Positions 1-11,150 of a stretch of DNA of 64,000 nt are shown one piece after another (position 1 is the stretch's first letter; each line of letters begins with the position of its first letter). Below the pieces are notes generated by a model, which saw only the letters and a program-made list of their open reading frames with translations, was not told the origin of the DNA and made no database searches. The position numbers were made by a program, and so were the translations under genes. The DNA lies in assembly GCA_002633005.1 (NCBI GenBank), contig NMRA01000163.1, forward strand, positions 156,071-220,070, given 5' to 3'. This DNA is from Phoronis australis. Its lineage: Eukaryota; Phoronida; Phoronidae.

Positions 1-2910
1 ACGGCCGATGATACTTGTGGATACGTCTGATGTTAAGTACGCGCAAATTGAACGTTCAGCATCAGTTCAGCTAGTCTGACGGGTGAGTTAATAATGCGAC
101 AATTTACCACTATGGCCGTTTTACTTTCAACTTCGGTTCCTGTCTGCGCTGGATATTTGGAATATTGCATTTAGTCTTTAATGCTTGGTCGTCTCGACAC
201 GACGTTTTCACGGGACATGAGATACAACTGGACCGACAACATTAAGTTTATCTTAGACGAAGTTCTGAACGCAAAGTCCATTTGCAAAACGAATATTTAA
301 TTAAAATAGAACAACGAACACCTAATCAATATGTTCGATTTTCATATCGCTGTTCAATGGCAGAAGACTGGACGGTCCGTTACGTTTTTTGTTACTTTAC
401 TGTACACGCAAACACGGTCTCTGAAAACGTGGTTTCGCTATGTCATGTTGAACAGATACGCCTTCCGTAGCACTGTGAAATGTTGTTTATCATGGCTTCT
501 CATTGGTTAAAGTAATGAAACCGACGTCACAACATTCAGTCATTCCCATTGGCTGAAATCTGGGAAACCTCTTTCAGTTAACTGTTACGTGGTATGGCGA
601 TTACCTTCAACTTCAATAGTTGCAATTTGTTCTAACGAACAGTGATCGGAGTAAACAAAACCAAGGGAACCCCGATCCCGTGCCTAATCCCAAACAGTTC
701 ACAAAAGGCGTGTGGAAGTAGTGGCGATGTGATCGATAAACTTCCGACCAATCATGCGCAATGGTGCCCACACACCGAATTCCGTACATGTATGTCGTTC
801 CTTATGTTTCCACAGGGCCACTTTTCAGTACAGGTGGCGATGTGTCAGAGGGTAGTTGAACATGGTGATCATTTTTTACAAAAAACGATTCGAACAAAAT
901 CTGATCAGGTTGTTATTCAATGCGAACCAATGCACACAAATGTTTTCGGTGACTGCCGACGATAAACTTCTTACGCTGTGACTGAACATTCGAAAGAAAA
1001 AATCGAAGCGAAAATTTTCAAGTACTGTATCTGACCGCCATTTTTTCAATCCGCTCTGGAAGTTTACTAATGGTTACATCCGTTCAAAAGTCATGTTTTA
1101 ATTTTGTGACAAACTGCGACAAAACGGTCGATGCATTGCTTTGAGACCTTCTACAGGCCTACTGGCACAAGGGATTATTCATTTTCACCGCCCCTGCTCG
1201 GGTAGGTTACCTCCTTGCTTGAAAAAATTTGGAAGTATAATCATGCAGTTTTTGTTAACTATGCAACTGTAATGGCGGCTTCCAGTGCTTTCCGCCAATT
1301 TTGATAGTGGCATCAAGATTTTTCGTCTAAAGCGAAGTGGTCAGGTGATCTTTGGATGTTATTTCACATACAGCGGATAGGCGGTGCTCCCACTGGTCGC
1401 CCGCTTTAAGGTTCAATAAATACCATTTCCCTTCATTTACACCGTACAACCCAAAAAGTACACAAACTGCACGATCCTCCTCAATACACATGTACACGTG
1501 AAACAGTTTAAAATTGTTGGTTAAGTTTTTATTAAAATAACAGTAAACAAGCAAATACAAACATGCAATTGGTCACACTAGCCTACAAACAGGGGAGTCG
1601 GCAAGAACTTACTAATTACAATCTTACGTAAATAGATTAGACAAATACGAAGAACACAGTACATGAAGATACAATAACATACACAAGGAGTCAACAAGAA
1701 CTTATAAATTACATTTTCCATATTCAACAGAAAAAAGGGAACAACCTATACGCGACAAAAAACACAAAGACTTCACATTAAACCCGGGGTGCGTTCCGTA
1801 GATCAAAGAAACTCGCAACTTAGTAAAGTGATCACTTACTTCGCTTGTAATGTACGGTGATATCTGACTAAAACTTGCGTGATCTCGCTTTTCTTTAAGA
1901 CAATTACTGCACGGAACTGATAACCGTTCTCAGAATGCAGGGCTTGGCATCACCAATAACAAAGAGGAGGAAACTTTTCCAGGTGATGTATCGTTCCACA
2001 AACAAATGGGCTTATGTGATAGAAATATTTCTTGTGTTGTTAAACTTAACTGAAATAATCGTTTTTGCATAATTAAAGTCAAAATAATGACAAAAAGAGA
2101 CGAAGAAATAGGAAACTGTAAATCAAATACAAAGAAATCGAAACCAAAAAGAAGAAATTCTCTTAAAAGAGAAAAATTCAAGGCCCTGAATTAATGTCCA
2201 AGCCTGGCCTAAAATCTTATAAAGATCATTACTTTTGAATAAAAAGAGTCATGCTGTTTTGACTACTGACAAAGAAAGTGCATTTCTGGTCCGGGCTGCT
2301 CAGCAATATCTGAAAGGGAGCTTCTACTTTATTTTCTTACACGTCACACATATTTTTTATTTTTCCATTGGCCCAGCATCGCATAATTTTAGTCACTTCG
2401 GAATGCAACGACTTTTTTGATCAATTTGTGTCGAATTTGGTATTAGCAAAATCATCTACAGAACTTTGAGGATTGTAATAGTGTACAACGATACGGGTCC
2501 GTTTCGTGAAAGCTAATTAAATACTTAAGATAGAAGTTTGGTATTACGTTCCAGAAGATGAAAATTAATCAAATGCCACTTGAGCGCAAATGCAATTGCC
2601 TACGATACTGCAGAGGGAACAAAGCCATTAAGCGAAAGGTCCATGTGCAAAACTACTATACAAGAGGCCAGAGAAGCTGTAAACTTTACATGCAGTTAAC
2701 AAAACTTATGACTTCACAGTCTTTGGGAAATGGCAACGACAGGGTTTTGCAAGCAAAAACGGTGTCGTCATTAATGTTTCAGTCAACAACAAGAAGTCCA
2801 GCGTTGTGGATACAAATATTTTAAGCAATTTGTAATGTCTACTCCATACACAAAAGAAGCAAAACTGCTGAAGCGTTCCAACTGTGGACGGAAAACCATG
2901 TCTGCAAAAG
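1..2910. other. No recognised gene
   Basis: Several open frames of 60 to 107 codons occur on both strands (the longest at 642-965 on the + strand). None shows a domain I recognise, a run of phase-consistent exons or a signal peptide. The stretch is AT-rich and looks intergenic. A distant exon could be missed. Confidence 0.5.
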
Positions 2911-3742
2911 AAACCATGGCAAAAGTGCCGGAGCGATGGAACCAGCTGGTGCTGTTGATAGATTTATACGGTTATTGTCCCATAATGTGCAATAGACAGG
3001 TTATCTCGGCGACGCTGACCCTCCAGTCTAACCAGAAACTTCCAAATACCAAAATTACAGTGCCATGGACACATACAGAAGCGAAATATGGGAAATTAAA
3101 TAAGATTATTGGACAAAGTTTCAAAAAAATACAACACCATCATCACTTGCCGAATGGAAAACAGGCACGGAAGATATTGGTGTCACAAACCAGTTGCCAA
3201 AAAGCCATAAAAAATTCAAGGCCAATTACTCACAAAAAGTTTGTAAACGTATCTGGAGAAAAGTTTGTATCGTCTGCTTGTAAGCAAGATGCAGACAGTC
3301 TATACCTGTGGCGAAGACTAGGCACATTTTCATCGAGAAAAGAAATAAGGCAGATGCGCTGAACAAATGCGCTGGCTGGCGTGGATAAACTCGGTGTCAC
3401 GCCTGCCGTGACTTTGCGAGACTTCGTTACGGCGTGTGTGAAGAGTTGGCGAAGAGTTGTTTTCTGTTGCTCTATCAAAGCAAAGAAATGCCAGGAAGGT
3501 GCTGTGTGCCGCTTTACCACAACGAAAAGGGCGGCCACGAGTTACAAAGGTACGAATCTACCAAAAAGTTAGGGTTTTGGCGATCAAAAGAATGGACCAC
3601 AGAAAAAATCCAGGCTCTGGTCTCCGGGGCCCCGCGATGCGGTTTGCCGAGACCAATTCAAGCTGGAGAATAATCGCGAACAGGGGGCTTATGGTATGTC
3701 GATCACCTTAGGCTAAATACGTACAATATTGTGACATTCTAC
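2911..3742. repeat. Direct repeat copy 1 (0.83 kb)
   Basis: This 832-bp segment recurs at 4060-4888 with only scattered substitutions and small indels. Both copies start at the same motif (AAACCATGGCAAAAG) and end at ACATTCTAC. Frames of about 150 codons are open in both copies and would encode a basic protein, but I recognise no domain. The second copy begins one base after an N, so the pair may be an assembly overlap of two haplotypes instead of a biological duplication. Confidence 0.8.
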
Positions 3743-3906
3743 CATAGACTATAGTACATAGACTATAGTACATGGACCGCCAACTCCGTTTACTTTCAAT
3801 GGACCAAATCTGTGGTCTTACGCACAAGCCTTTACGTCATTATTCACTGGCGACACCTGGCTCAATTATCCGGTGTAATTTCCGGCTAGTACGTCGTCTG
3901 CTAATC

Positions 3907-4058
3907 ATGGTCGGTTGCTGTGTGGCCGGTTGTTCGGCTACGCAGGCGAAATGCAGAGGCGTTAGCTTCCATAGTGTACGAAGACCACAAAATCCGCTTT
4001 GGGAGAAAAAGTTATGTTCTTGCGTCGACGTGAATGGAAGTTTTTCTTCCAAAAAAAA
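3907..4058 (+). pseudogene. THAP-domain start, truncated at a gap
   Basis: An ATG is followed by a Cys-Cys-X3-Cys pattern (MVGCCVAGCSAT), an SFHSVRR segment and a Trp about 30 residues in. This is the layout of the first half of a THAP (C2CH) zinc finger, which binds DNA in P-element and Kolobok transposases and their host descendants. The frame runs into a poly-A stretch and the N at 4059, after which unrelated sequence follows. The second Cys-X2-His pair of the domain is therefore not present. The domain call is an inference from a short fragment. Confidence 0.45.
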
Positions 4059-4059
4059 N
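4059..4059. other. Single-N assembly join
   Basis: One ambiguous base in a poly-A run. The sequence to its right (4060-4888) repeats 2911-3742. The same arrangement recurs at 35592-35593, 40537 and 42788, so this N probably marks a contig join and not a miscalled base. Confidence 0.7.
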
Positions 4060-4888
4060 AAACCATGGCAAAAGTGCCGGAGCGATGGAACCAGCTGGTG
4101 CTGTTGATAGATTTATACGGTTATTGTCCCATAATGTGCAATAGACAGGTTATCTCGGCGACGCTGACCCTCCAGTCTAACCAGAAACTTTCAAATACCA
4201 AAATTACAGTGCTATGGACACATACAGAAGCGAAATATGGGAAATTAAATAAAATTATTGGACAAAGTTTCAAAAAAATACAACACCATCATCACTTGCC
4301 GAATGGAAAACAGGCACGGAAGATATTGGTGTCACAAACCAGTTGTCAAAAAGCCATAAAAAATTCAAGGCCAATTATTCACAAAAAGTTTGTAAACGTA
4401 TTTGGAGAAAAGTTTGTATCCTCTGCTTGTAAGCAAGATGCAGACAGTGTATACCTGTGGCGAAGACTAGACACATTTTCATCGAGTAAAGAAATAAGGC
4501 AGATGCGCTGAACTAATGCGCTGGCTGGCGTGGATAAACTCGGTGTCACGCTTGTCGTGACTTTGCGAGACTTCGTTACGGCGTGTGTGAAGAGTTGGCG
4601 AAGAGTTGTTTTCTCTTGCTCTATCAAAGCAGAGAAATGCCAGGAAGGTGCTGAGTGCCGTTTTACGACAACGAAAAGGGCGGCCACGAGTTACCAAGGT
4701 ACGAATCTACCAAAAAGGGTTTTGGCGATCAACAGAATGGACCCACAGAAAAAATCCAGGCTCTGGTCTCCAGGGCCCCGCGATGTGGTTTGCCGAGACC
4801 AATTCAAGCTGGAGAATAATCGCGAACAGGGGGCTTATGGTATGTCGATCACCTTAGGCTAAATACGTACAATATTGCGACATTCTAC
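4060..4888. repeat. Direct repeat copy 2 (0.83 kb)
   Basis: Near-identical second copy of 2911-3742, differing mostly by single substitutions and a 3-bp deletion. After 4888 the two flanks diverge completely. Confidence 0.8.
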
Positions 4889-6273
4889 AGAACCAAATCT
4901 CCGGATATTATTTTTAAGTTGTCGCCGTACGTGCACTTGACTTTTCAAAGTGACCCTAGCCAGTCGTTGCCTGGTTGCCAAGCGACCGCCTGTGACTGTG
5001 GTCTATACCGTACGTCGGTTGTCACAGTGATTCTGATTTCAATGTACAGTCGGTATTTCAGCCGGGTGTGTTTAACGCATATGAAATTTATTTTACGCTG
5101 AGACCAATAAAGCTTTCAGCTTTTGACTCACTATGTTTTTATTATTATGCAGTGCCCGGGATGCAGTGTTAAAAAACAACTGTGAAAATAGGCCATCTAC
5201 TTGTTTTCAGCCCATTTTACACATTCTATCACCTTTTACTTATCTCGAAACACAACTCCATATGCCAAAATATCAAAAACCAATTCGGGTTATTGGTGAT
5301 CTTATGAAAACGTTAACAACCAGTGTTTTGTTGCTGTTTACTAAACATTCTCCGACAACTTTGCTGACCTTGTGCACGCGCGGCATCGTACCATATTAGC
5401 GACCTCGGCGATAAGGTCACTGCAATCTCAGTTGTAAGTACCTCACAGGGTTTGAAAGTTTCGAACACTTTAATATGTTTTTAGCATGCTGGGTCCTGCA
5501 GTTAGTAAGCTTGATTATTCATCAAAGTCTCTCGACCCTCGGAAGGAAATATTTCTCAGCCAGATAAAGCTTCGCCAAACAAAAGATGACTATGGGTTGG
5601 CTCTCGATTTCAAACTTAGGCAAAAATAGTAGGCAATGTGTTAAGAACGCGGTTGAGATTTCTGTTTTATGAACTAAAGGACTTGGGAGTTGTGGCCAGG
5701 CAGGGAGTTCGTAGATCACCATTGTCCTAAGCACTTCAAGAAGATGTTCCATCCACTAGAGTTGGACGCGACTGAGGTGCCCATTGAACAACGTTCAAAT
5801 TGAAATGTCCAACGAGCGACATAGTCCTCGTATAAGAACACAGATCCTTGAGACATGCTGTTTGGTGAATGCAATCCACACATGTTTAACTTGTATATAA
5901 ACCTTTCACTTGTCTGATAAAAAAAGTTCTCACTTTGTTACTGCTACTTGATGCTAGGATTCGGTCTGTTTTGTAGTCAATAAGAAAAACTCAGGTGCAG
6001 TTTCAACAATTCTAGACAATCATTGATTCTTACTGGCTTTCAAAATTGTTGTGAATGTCCGAAATTTTTAATTTTTTATTTGAAGCTGGCATGGCCTAGC
6101 TCAATTTTGTTAACTATGGATCTTATATAAAAATACGAAAAGAATATCACTTGTCAGGCAAATTGTTTCCTAAATTGTGACAATTTACCATAGTTAATGT
6201 ATGTGCAAAACTGTGACTGCAGTCATGAAATGAACTTACAAATTTAAATGCTTTATATTTTCAGTGAAAAAGA
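4889..6273. other. No recognised gene
   Basis: Nothing with a recognisable domain on either strand. The end of the stretch (TTTTCAG at about 6260) is a plausible splice acceptor just upstream of the next entry, so part of this may be an intron of that broken gene. Confidence 0.45.
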
Positions 6274-7373
6274 ATGTCTTCTTCATCAGAGAAACCGTTT
6301 GTAGTTGTGGAGTGTACAGAAACCAGTGAAGTGGAACAGATACCCTACAACTGGATCAAGTCCAAGAATAAAGCTGTGTAGCCACTCTTCATGCCACGGG
6401 ACACACTAACTAAGGCTAATAAAGATGGTGTGCCACCAGAAAGCGCATGGGATGAATACAACAACAGGATATTGTATTCTTGTGGTAAGATCTAAAAAGG
6501 AAGGTTTAAATTAGGCAAATGTATATTTAAAATAACATTGTAGGTGGCAACTTATTGGTTGCATTGGAACTTTAAACAGTGTAAAACAGAAGCAATATGT
6601 TGTATCTTGAAGAAGTGGTTTGTTTCTGTAAGCATTTGATGATAATACATGTACTTTGCGCAGTTTTTATTGTAGGATGCTTTTACAAAAGTATGATGTT
6701 TGTCTGTGTAACATACATCTCATCTTACTGGGTAGTTTGAAGTTAACATTTTTTCACAGCAAGCTACGAGGACAGACGAAAGAAACTCCCTGCCGCTGAG
6801 GTGACGTCTGATTTGCAGACCAACGCAGAGACAAATAAAAGAAAAGGAAGTATGTTTCTTGTTTTTCCAAAGGATACTTTTGAAAGGTTTCTGGTCATTC
6901 TGGAAAATTTTGAGTCATGTTCCTCAGAAGTTAAACGAATGTTGAGCTTTTTCTGAAGTAACCCATAACTTTGTAACTCTGTTACATTAACACAAGATTG
7001 ATCAAATTCCAAAGGCACGCTGAAGAGTTTGACCCTGAATTGAATCTGAATCCTGTATACTTTTTTCCAGAAAAAAAATTCATTCTTGCATCCTGGGAAT
7101 TGATGAAATGAAATACATTATGTAATTTTAGGCGCAAGGCACCATCCAGCTACAGTTCCAGTGACTCTGAGGATGAGGAGTCCACTTCTCAGCCATGGAA
7201 ATCGCAAAATGTGAGGTAACAGCATCCAGCAAGTCCTCCATCCTTCCCGCCACTTCCATCGCCTCCATCAGAAATGTTTGTGCCCCTAAACTATTACTCA
7301 ATACCTACTACACCATGTTCAGATGTAAATATAGTTGAGCTGCAAAGCAGTTCAAGTGGCAAAGCTATTTCTG
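6274..7373 (+). pseudogene. Decayed three-exon gene, 'VVEC...WPP...TSDLQT' family
   Basis: Three exon-like blocks: 6274-6484 (donor GTAAGA), 6760-6849 (acceptor CACAG, donor GTATGT) and 7132-7373 (acceptor TTTTAG, donor GTGAGT). The first starts MSSSSEKPFVVVECTE, the second contains YEDRRKKLPAAEVTSDLQTN and the third is Ser/Asp/Glu- then Pro-rich. I know this pattern from a large family of uncharacterised invertebrate proteins, where a Trp-Pro-Pro motif follows the first block. Here the codon expected to encode that Trp is TAG, a TAA stop interrupts exon 3, and the phases of exons 2 and 3 do not match. No C-terminal domain is present before the repeat unit that begins at about 7601. I call it a pseudogene; function unknown. 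Confidence 0.55.
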
Positions 7374-7991
7374 GTGAGTTTTCTTTCATTCGATGTTTGT
7401 AAGATCTTAAATTTGTGCACTGCAACGTATGACTAGGAAACGAATGAAAATGTGAGTGATTAAAGTCGTTCCAAGACCACATCTCCGATATATCCAGAAA
7501 GTGATCTCTGTATGCGAGAAATAGACATATCTTGAATATATTGAACTTCTTCAAGCACGTTTATTCCCTGGTAAAACCGATCCCACTCAGTGGCAACATC
7601 ACGGGATATTAAAAACACTGTGCTGTATGCTAGTTAGCTGAATGGAAAGCTGAAGCGGAAAAATCCAGAACACACATTTTCTATTCAGGAATTGAAATCT
7701 CGGTAGAAGCAAAAACAATAGGCAACCAGGATTTATAGAGTCAGAAAACAGGAGAGAATTGTTTTCATGCCGGAGACTACATGACCACCCATTATGCAAC
7801 GATGACGATCCAGTGTGTACCTATACATTGGCATCTATTGTAAAACGTAGATTAGACGAAAGAAATACAGCCGCATTTCCAAGGTAATGTTTTTTTCGTA
7901 GTAGGTCTTCACAGTATTGGGCTGTAACAAAAAATTTCTCAGATATATGTGTTTGGTATCTTAAATCTATACAGGTAATGTTAGATTACAG

Positions 7992-8820
7992 ATGTCTTGC
8001 ACTGGTCAGGTCTTCTTGACAGCCCAGAGCTCTTTGTGGTCCAACGAGAAGATCTAGTAGCTGGCCACATTGGCCAGACAATAATGAAGACAAAAACTAT
8101 GGTAACAGATATCACGGAAGCAACCCTGTTTGTTGATGAAGCATACCAGCTTGTCAGAGGTGGAAAGACCAGGGGGAGACAATCATGGCAGCCATGGAGG
8201 GTGATGGAAGAACATTGGCCAGATGGCAATCAAGACAGAAACTATGCTAACAGAAGTCATGGGAGCAACCCTGTTCAATGATGAAGCATACTCTGGTTTG
8301 TCAGAAGTGGGTATACCAGAAATTATGTCCAAGAGGCCTTGGAGACAATCATGGCGGCCATGGAAGGTGATGGAAGAACAAACAATCCAAGGCCCTGAAT
8401 AATCCTAGCAGGAAAACCGAAGGAAATGGCAAAACAGTTGAACTCCAACCCAACTCTTAAGAGATTAGTCAAACTTTAACATTCAATGATTATTCCATGT
8501 CTGAACTAACTGACATTCTGTTACAAATGTTGCAGACATACGAGTATACAGTGCTTTCATCAAAAGGAAGTTCAGACTTATTTAGAAACCTGTGTGGAGT
8601 GAAGCACCCAACAGAAGTACCACAGTGGCTTCTGCGTTAGAGTCGCATGTATAGTCAAAAAAGTTATAAATGAAAGACAGTTTATTCAAATAATTAAGGG
8701 AAATGCTGCAAGCGATGAGGACTTGGTGACTGTGACCTTGGACGATTTTCACAGTGCTGTCCCAACAGTTGTCCAATCCCTGTATGTTGTATTTGCTTGG
8801 TCAGTGAAGATGTACAAATA
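7992..8820 (+). pseudogene. CbxX/CfxQ-like AAA+ ATPase fragment, copy A
   Basis: A GT-AG-like intron (about 7884-7991) precedes a block with SPELFVVQREDLVAGHIGQT and the Walker B motif LFVDEAYQL. A second, out-of-frame copy of the Walker B segment follows about 165 bp on, then a sensor-like AGxPKEM and SNPxLKR stretch (8400-8470) and the C-terminal lid region (8640-8820). This is the order of the CbxX/CfxQ (SpoVK-like) AAA+ fold. The Walker A/P-loop exon is absent. Frameshifts and stops (for example a stop in place of the Ser codon near 8399) show it cannot encode a full ATPase. Confidence 0.6.
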
Positions 8821-9105
8821 CGTAATATACTCTTGCTCATTCGAGACAAGCTATGGTGTAGGTTGTTTTTATGCAAGCAGTGCTGAACATTTTTTATAGT
8901 TTTTCCTCGTGTGGAATGCTTTTGAGGGTGAATATGTTATATGTGCATGGAGAGGAAGTTGGTAGAAGTACTGCATGTTCTTGGTTTGTGGTGATGTAAG
9001 CATACTCTTGCTCTTTGAAGACTAGCAATCCTACAGGTTGTTTTTATGAAACATTGCTGTCCTGTTGATGTGTTTATTCTATAAATTTCAACCTGAAAGT
9101 GTGAT

Positions 9106-9126
9106 TTTATTTATTTATTTATTTAA
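9106..9126. repeat. (TTTA)n microsatellite
   Basis: About five tandem TTTA units inside repeat unit A. It is absent from the corresponding position of unit B. Confidence 0.8.
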
Positions 9127-10265
9127 TACTATTTATTAATGTAATATTTACAATGAGGGTAGCCCCATCAGTTCACACTGCTTTCCATGGGTGCCGTCAG
9201 TAAATTACTATATATGCATTGAATTGCATACTTTTGAGCATAATTAATCTTAGCCACTAAAGAAATTACATCGTAAGTGCGTACATAGAAGTAGTGTATA
9301 ACCTTGATTCGTGAAAAAGAACAAATAACTGTAGTCTTGCTCAGTGAAGACAGGGCGTGCTACACCTTGTTTTTTGTAACAAAGTGGTTCCTGTCCACCC
9401 CTGTACAAATAGTGGGCGTTGATGACTCTTTCACACAATTATATTTAATTATGCAGTGCCAAGATGTTCTCTTCGGCTACTTAGGCAGTAGATGGTGTAC
9501 CACATTTGGCACAAAAGGCAAGCGGAAGGTGGCAGAATGTTACATTACGGACCCGACATTGGTCATTACTGAAGATTTTCCACATCGTGTCAAATAAACA
9601 AGAATGACATTATACAAGTACTGAAGAAGAGAAGAAAATGATCAACGCAAAGATAAGCAATGACAAGTTGATGTGCACAGAGAAGGTGTGTATGGATGAT
9701 GAAAACTGCACTAAAGCCAAAGAAAAGATTCAAGTGCGGAGACAAGTAAATAGGGGTCAAGTCGAGACCCACACGATTAAGCAATGAAACAACGCCAAGT
9801 GTTACGTTTAAGCTGGAATGCTGAAGTGTTATCTGCAATACGGTAAATAATTTAGGGTTGAGAAATTCTTCTAGACCAGCTCTTTTAGCTTTTGAAAAGT
9901 TTTGCAAACTTTATATCAATATTGAAATGTGGTTGCAGGCCCGAGGCCTTATAGATCACAAAAAATTATATTCTATTCTATTATATTCTAATCTATAATA
10001 CACTCCGCAAAAGCTTTACTTGGAAAATTTTCTTAGATTTTTAAAAATACCTTGCAGCTCGTGTAGTGGTTGGGTATATGTCAGAAATGTAGTGTGGATG
10101 TATGGTCCTGGGACATATTAACCAAGATTTGCTCAGGCGATCAGAAAAAAACATCTTCAATTTAAGTAAGTAATCTAAAAACCCTAGAAAAGTAAACAGT
10201 TAAAAAGGGTATGTTAACTGCATCCACTGTAAAATATCAACCTCATCCTATTTTGTTCCTGTTCT

Positions 10266-11150
10266 AGCGGAATTTCCAAACCTACAATTCGAAGTCACCG
10301 CTTAGGAATAAACAAAAACACTAAAGTAGCTAAGAAAATTGGAAGAACCCAGGTGCTGTCACTAGAAATTGAATACGAAATATGTGACCATGCCAAATGT
10401 CTTAATGTAGTGTTCTTCGGAATAACTAGAAAGAACCTCATGAAACTTGCCTACAACCAAGAAAAGAAATCACCAAGAAAACAGTGGTTCAACCTTTTTA
10501 TGAAACGTCATCCTGAGCTCAGTCGCAAAACACCAGAGCCAACATCTCTAGCAAAGACCTAAGTTTTCAACAAAAATTGTATATTAACTCCTGACCGAAT
10601 ATTCAACATCGATAAAACAAGTAATTCAACGATACAAGTGCTGTCAACAGCAGGAGAGAGCGATTACAAAGTGTCATGCGGTGGCAGACGTTTCAATTTA
10701 CACGGGGTAGCTGGAGAACAAAGACTAGTTAAAGAGAAATTTACAAAGGCTGTAGCCGATACACCTGCTGCCACCTTTCTGTGTGGATTCAAGGAGGGTG
10801 TTGGTTTCAGCACCAAACCTTGGTATATTTGTAAAGTAGTTTCTGATCAGCTTCGTGCGGAAAACAGCGTAAGCTTTCTTTCACTTTGATCATAGCAGAA
10901 ACACGATTGTAAAGCACATCAAACTTATGTGCGGGCACAAAACTTATCTGCGTAAAGAGTTGCGTTTTCAAAACTTTCAGAGCATGAGCTTAAGGACTAC
11001 ATGGGAAAGAAAAGAAAACCAAATACAAAACAGGAACTTGTCCAAGGAATATGTAGCTCTTGGAAAACTGTTACCCCGAAGAAATGTGCATAATACGTAC
11101 GGCATTTACGGAAGGTTGTACCATAAGTGATTCATTGCGGTGGAGCCACC
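10266..11150 (+). pseudogene. pogo/Tigger-like transposase remnant
   Basis: The first block (10266-10562) reads through an HTH region, with ISKPTIRSHRLG, then ITRKNLMKLAYNQ, KQWFNLFMKRHPELS and KTPEPTSLAKT. This matches the CENP-B/Tc5-type DNA-binding N-terminus of pogo/Tigger transposases, whose usual signature is W-x2-F-x3-H-P-x-L-S-x-R-x-P-E. A stop follows at 10560. A short FNIDKT motif at about 10600 is where the first catalytic Asp of the DDE domain would be. The rest is interrupted. At 10930-11150 lies a stretch that in unit C (43540-43776) reads as KPNTKQELVQGICSSW and PEVIHCGGAATGY*, resembling the C-terminal tail of a transposase. The N-terminal assignment is fairly secure; the tail is an inference. 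Confidence 0.55.

Larger units (their letters stand above)
7601..10562 (+). mobile_element. Repeat unit A (AAA+ fragment plus Tigger-like start)
   Basis: This unit aligns along its length with 11151-13762 (unit B) and with 43768-46490 (unit C). Order: a decayed coding stretch (7731-7883), a CbxX-like AAA+ fragment (7992-8820), about 1.4 kb of non-coding sequence, then the start of a pogo/Tigger-like transposase (10266-10562). Its left part is truncated relative to units B and C, which also carry the transposase-tail region. Units A and B are head to tail with a period of about 3,550 bp. I found no convincing terminal inverted repeats, so the mode of spread is unknown. Confidence 0.65.

Noticed and set aside
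642-965. 107-codon open frame
   Set aside because: No domain, no homologous exon context, composition like its surroundings.
1327-1560. 77-codon minus-strand frame with Cys residues
   Set aside because: No repeated Cys pattern or signal peptide; looks like chance.
9590-9907. 105-codon minus-strand hydrophobic frame
   Set aside because: Lies in the non-coding half of a repeat unit whose other copies do not keep the frame.
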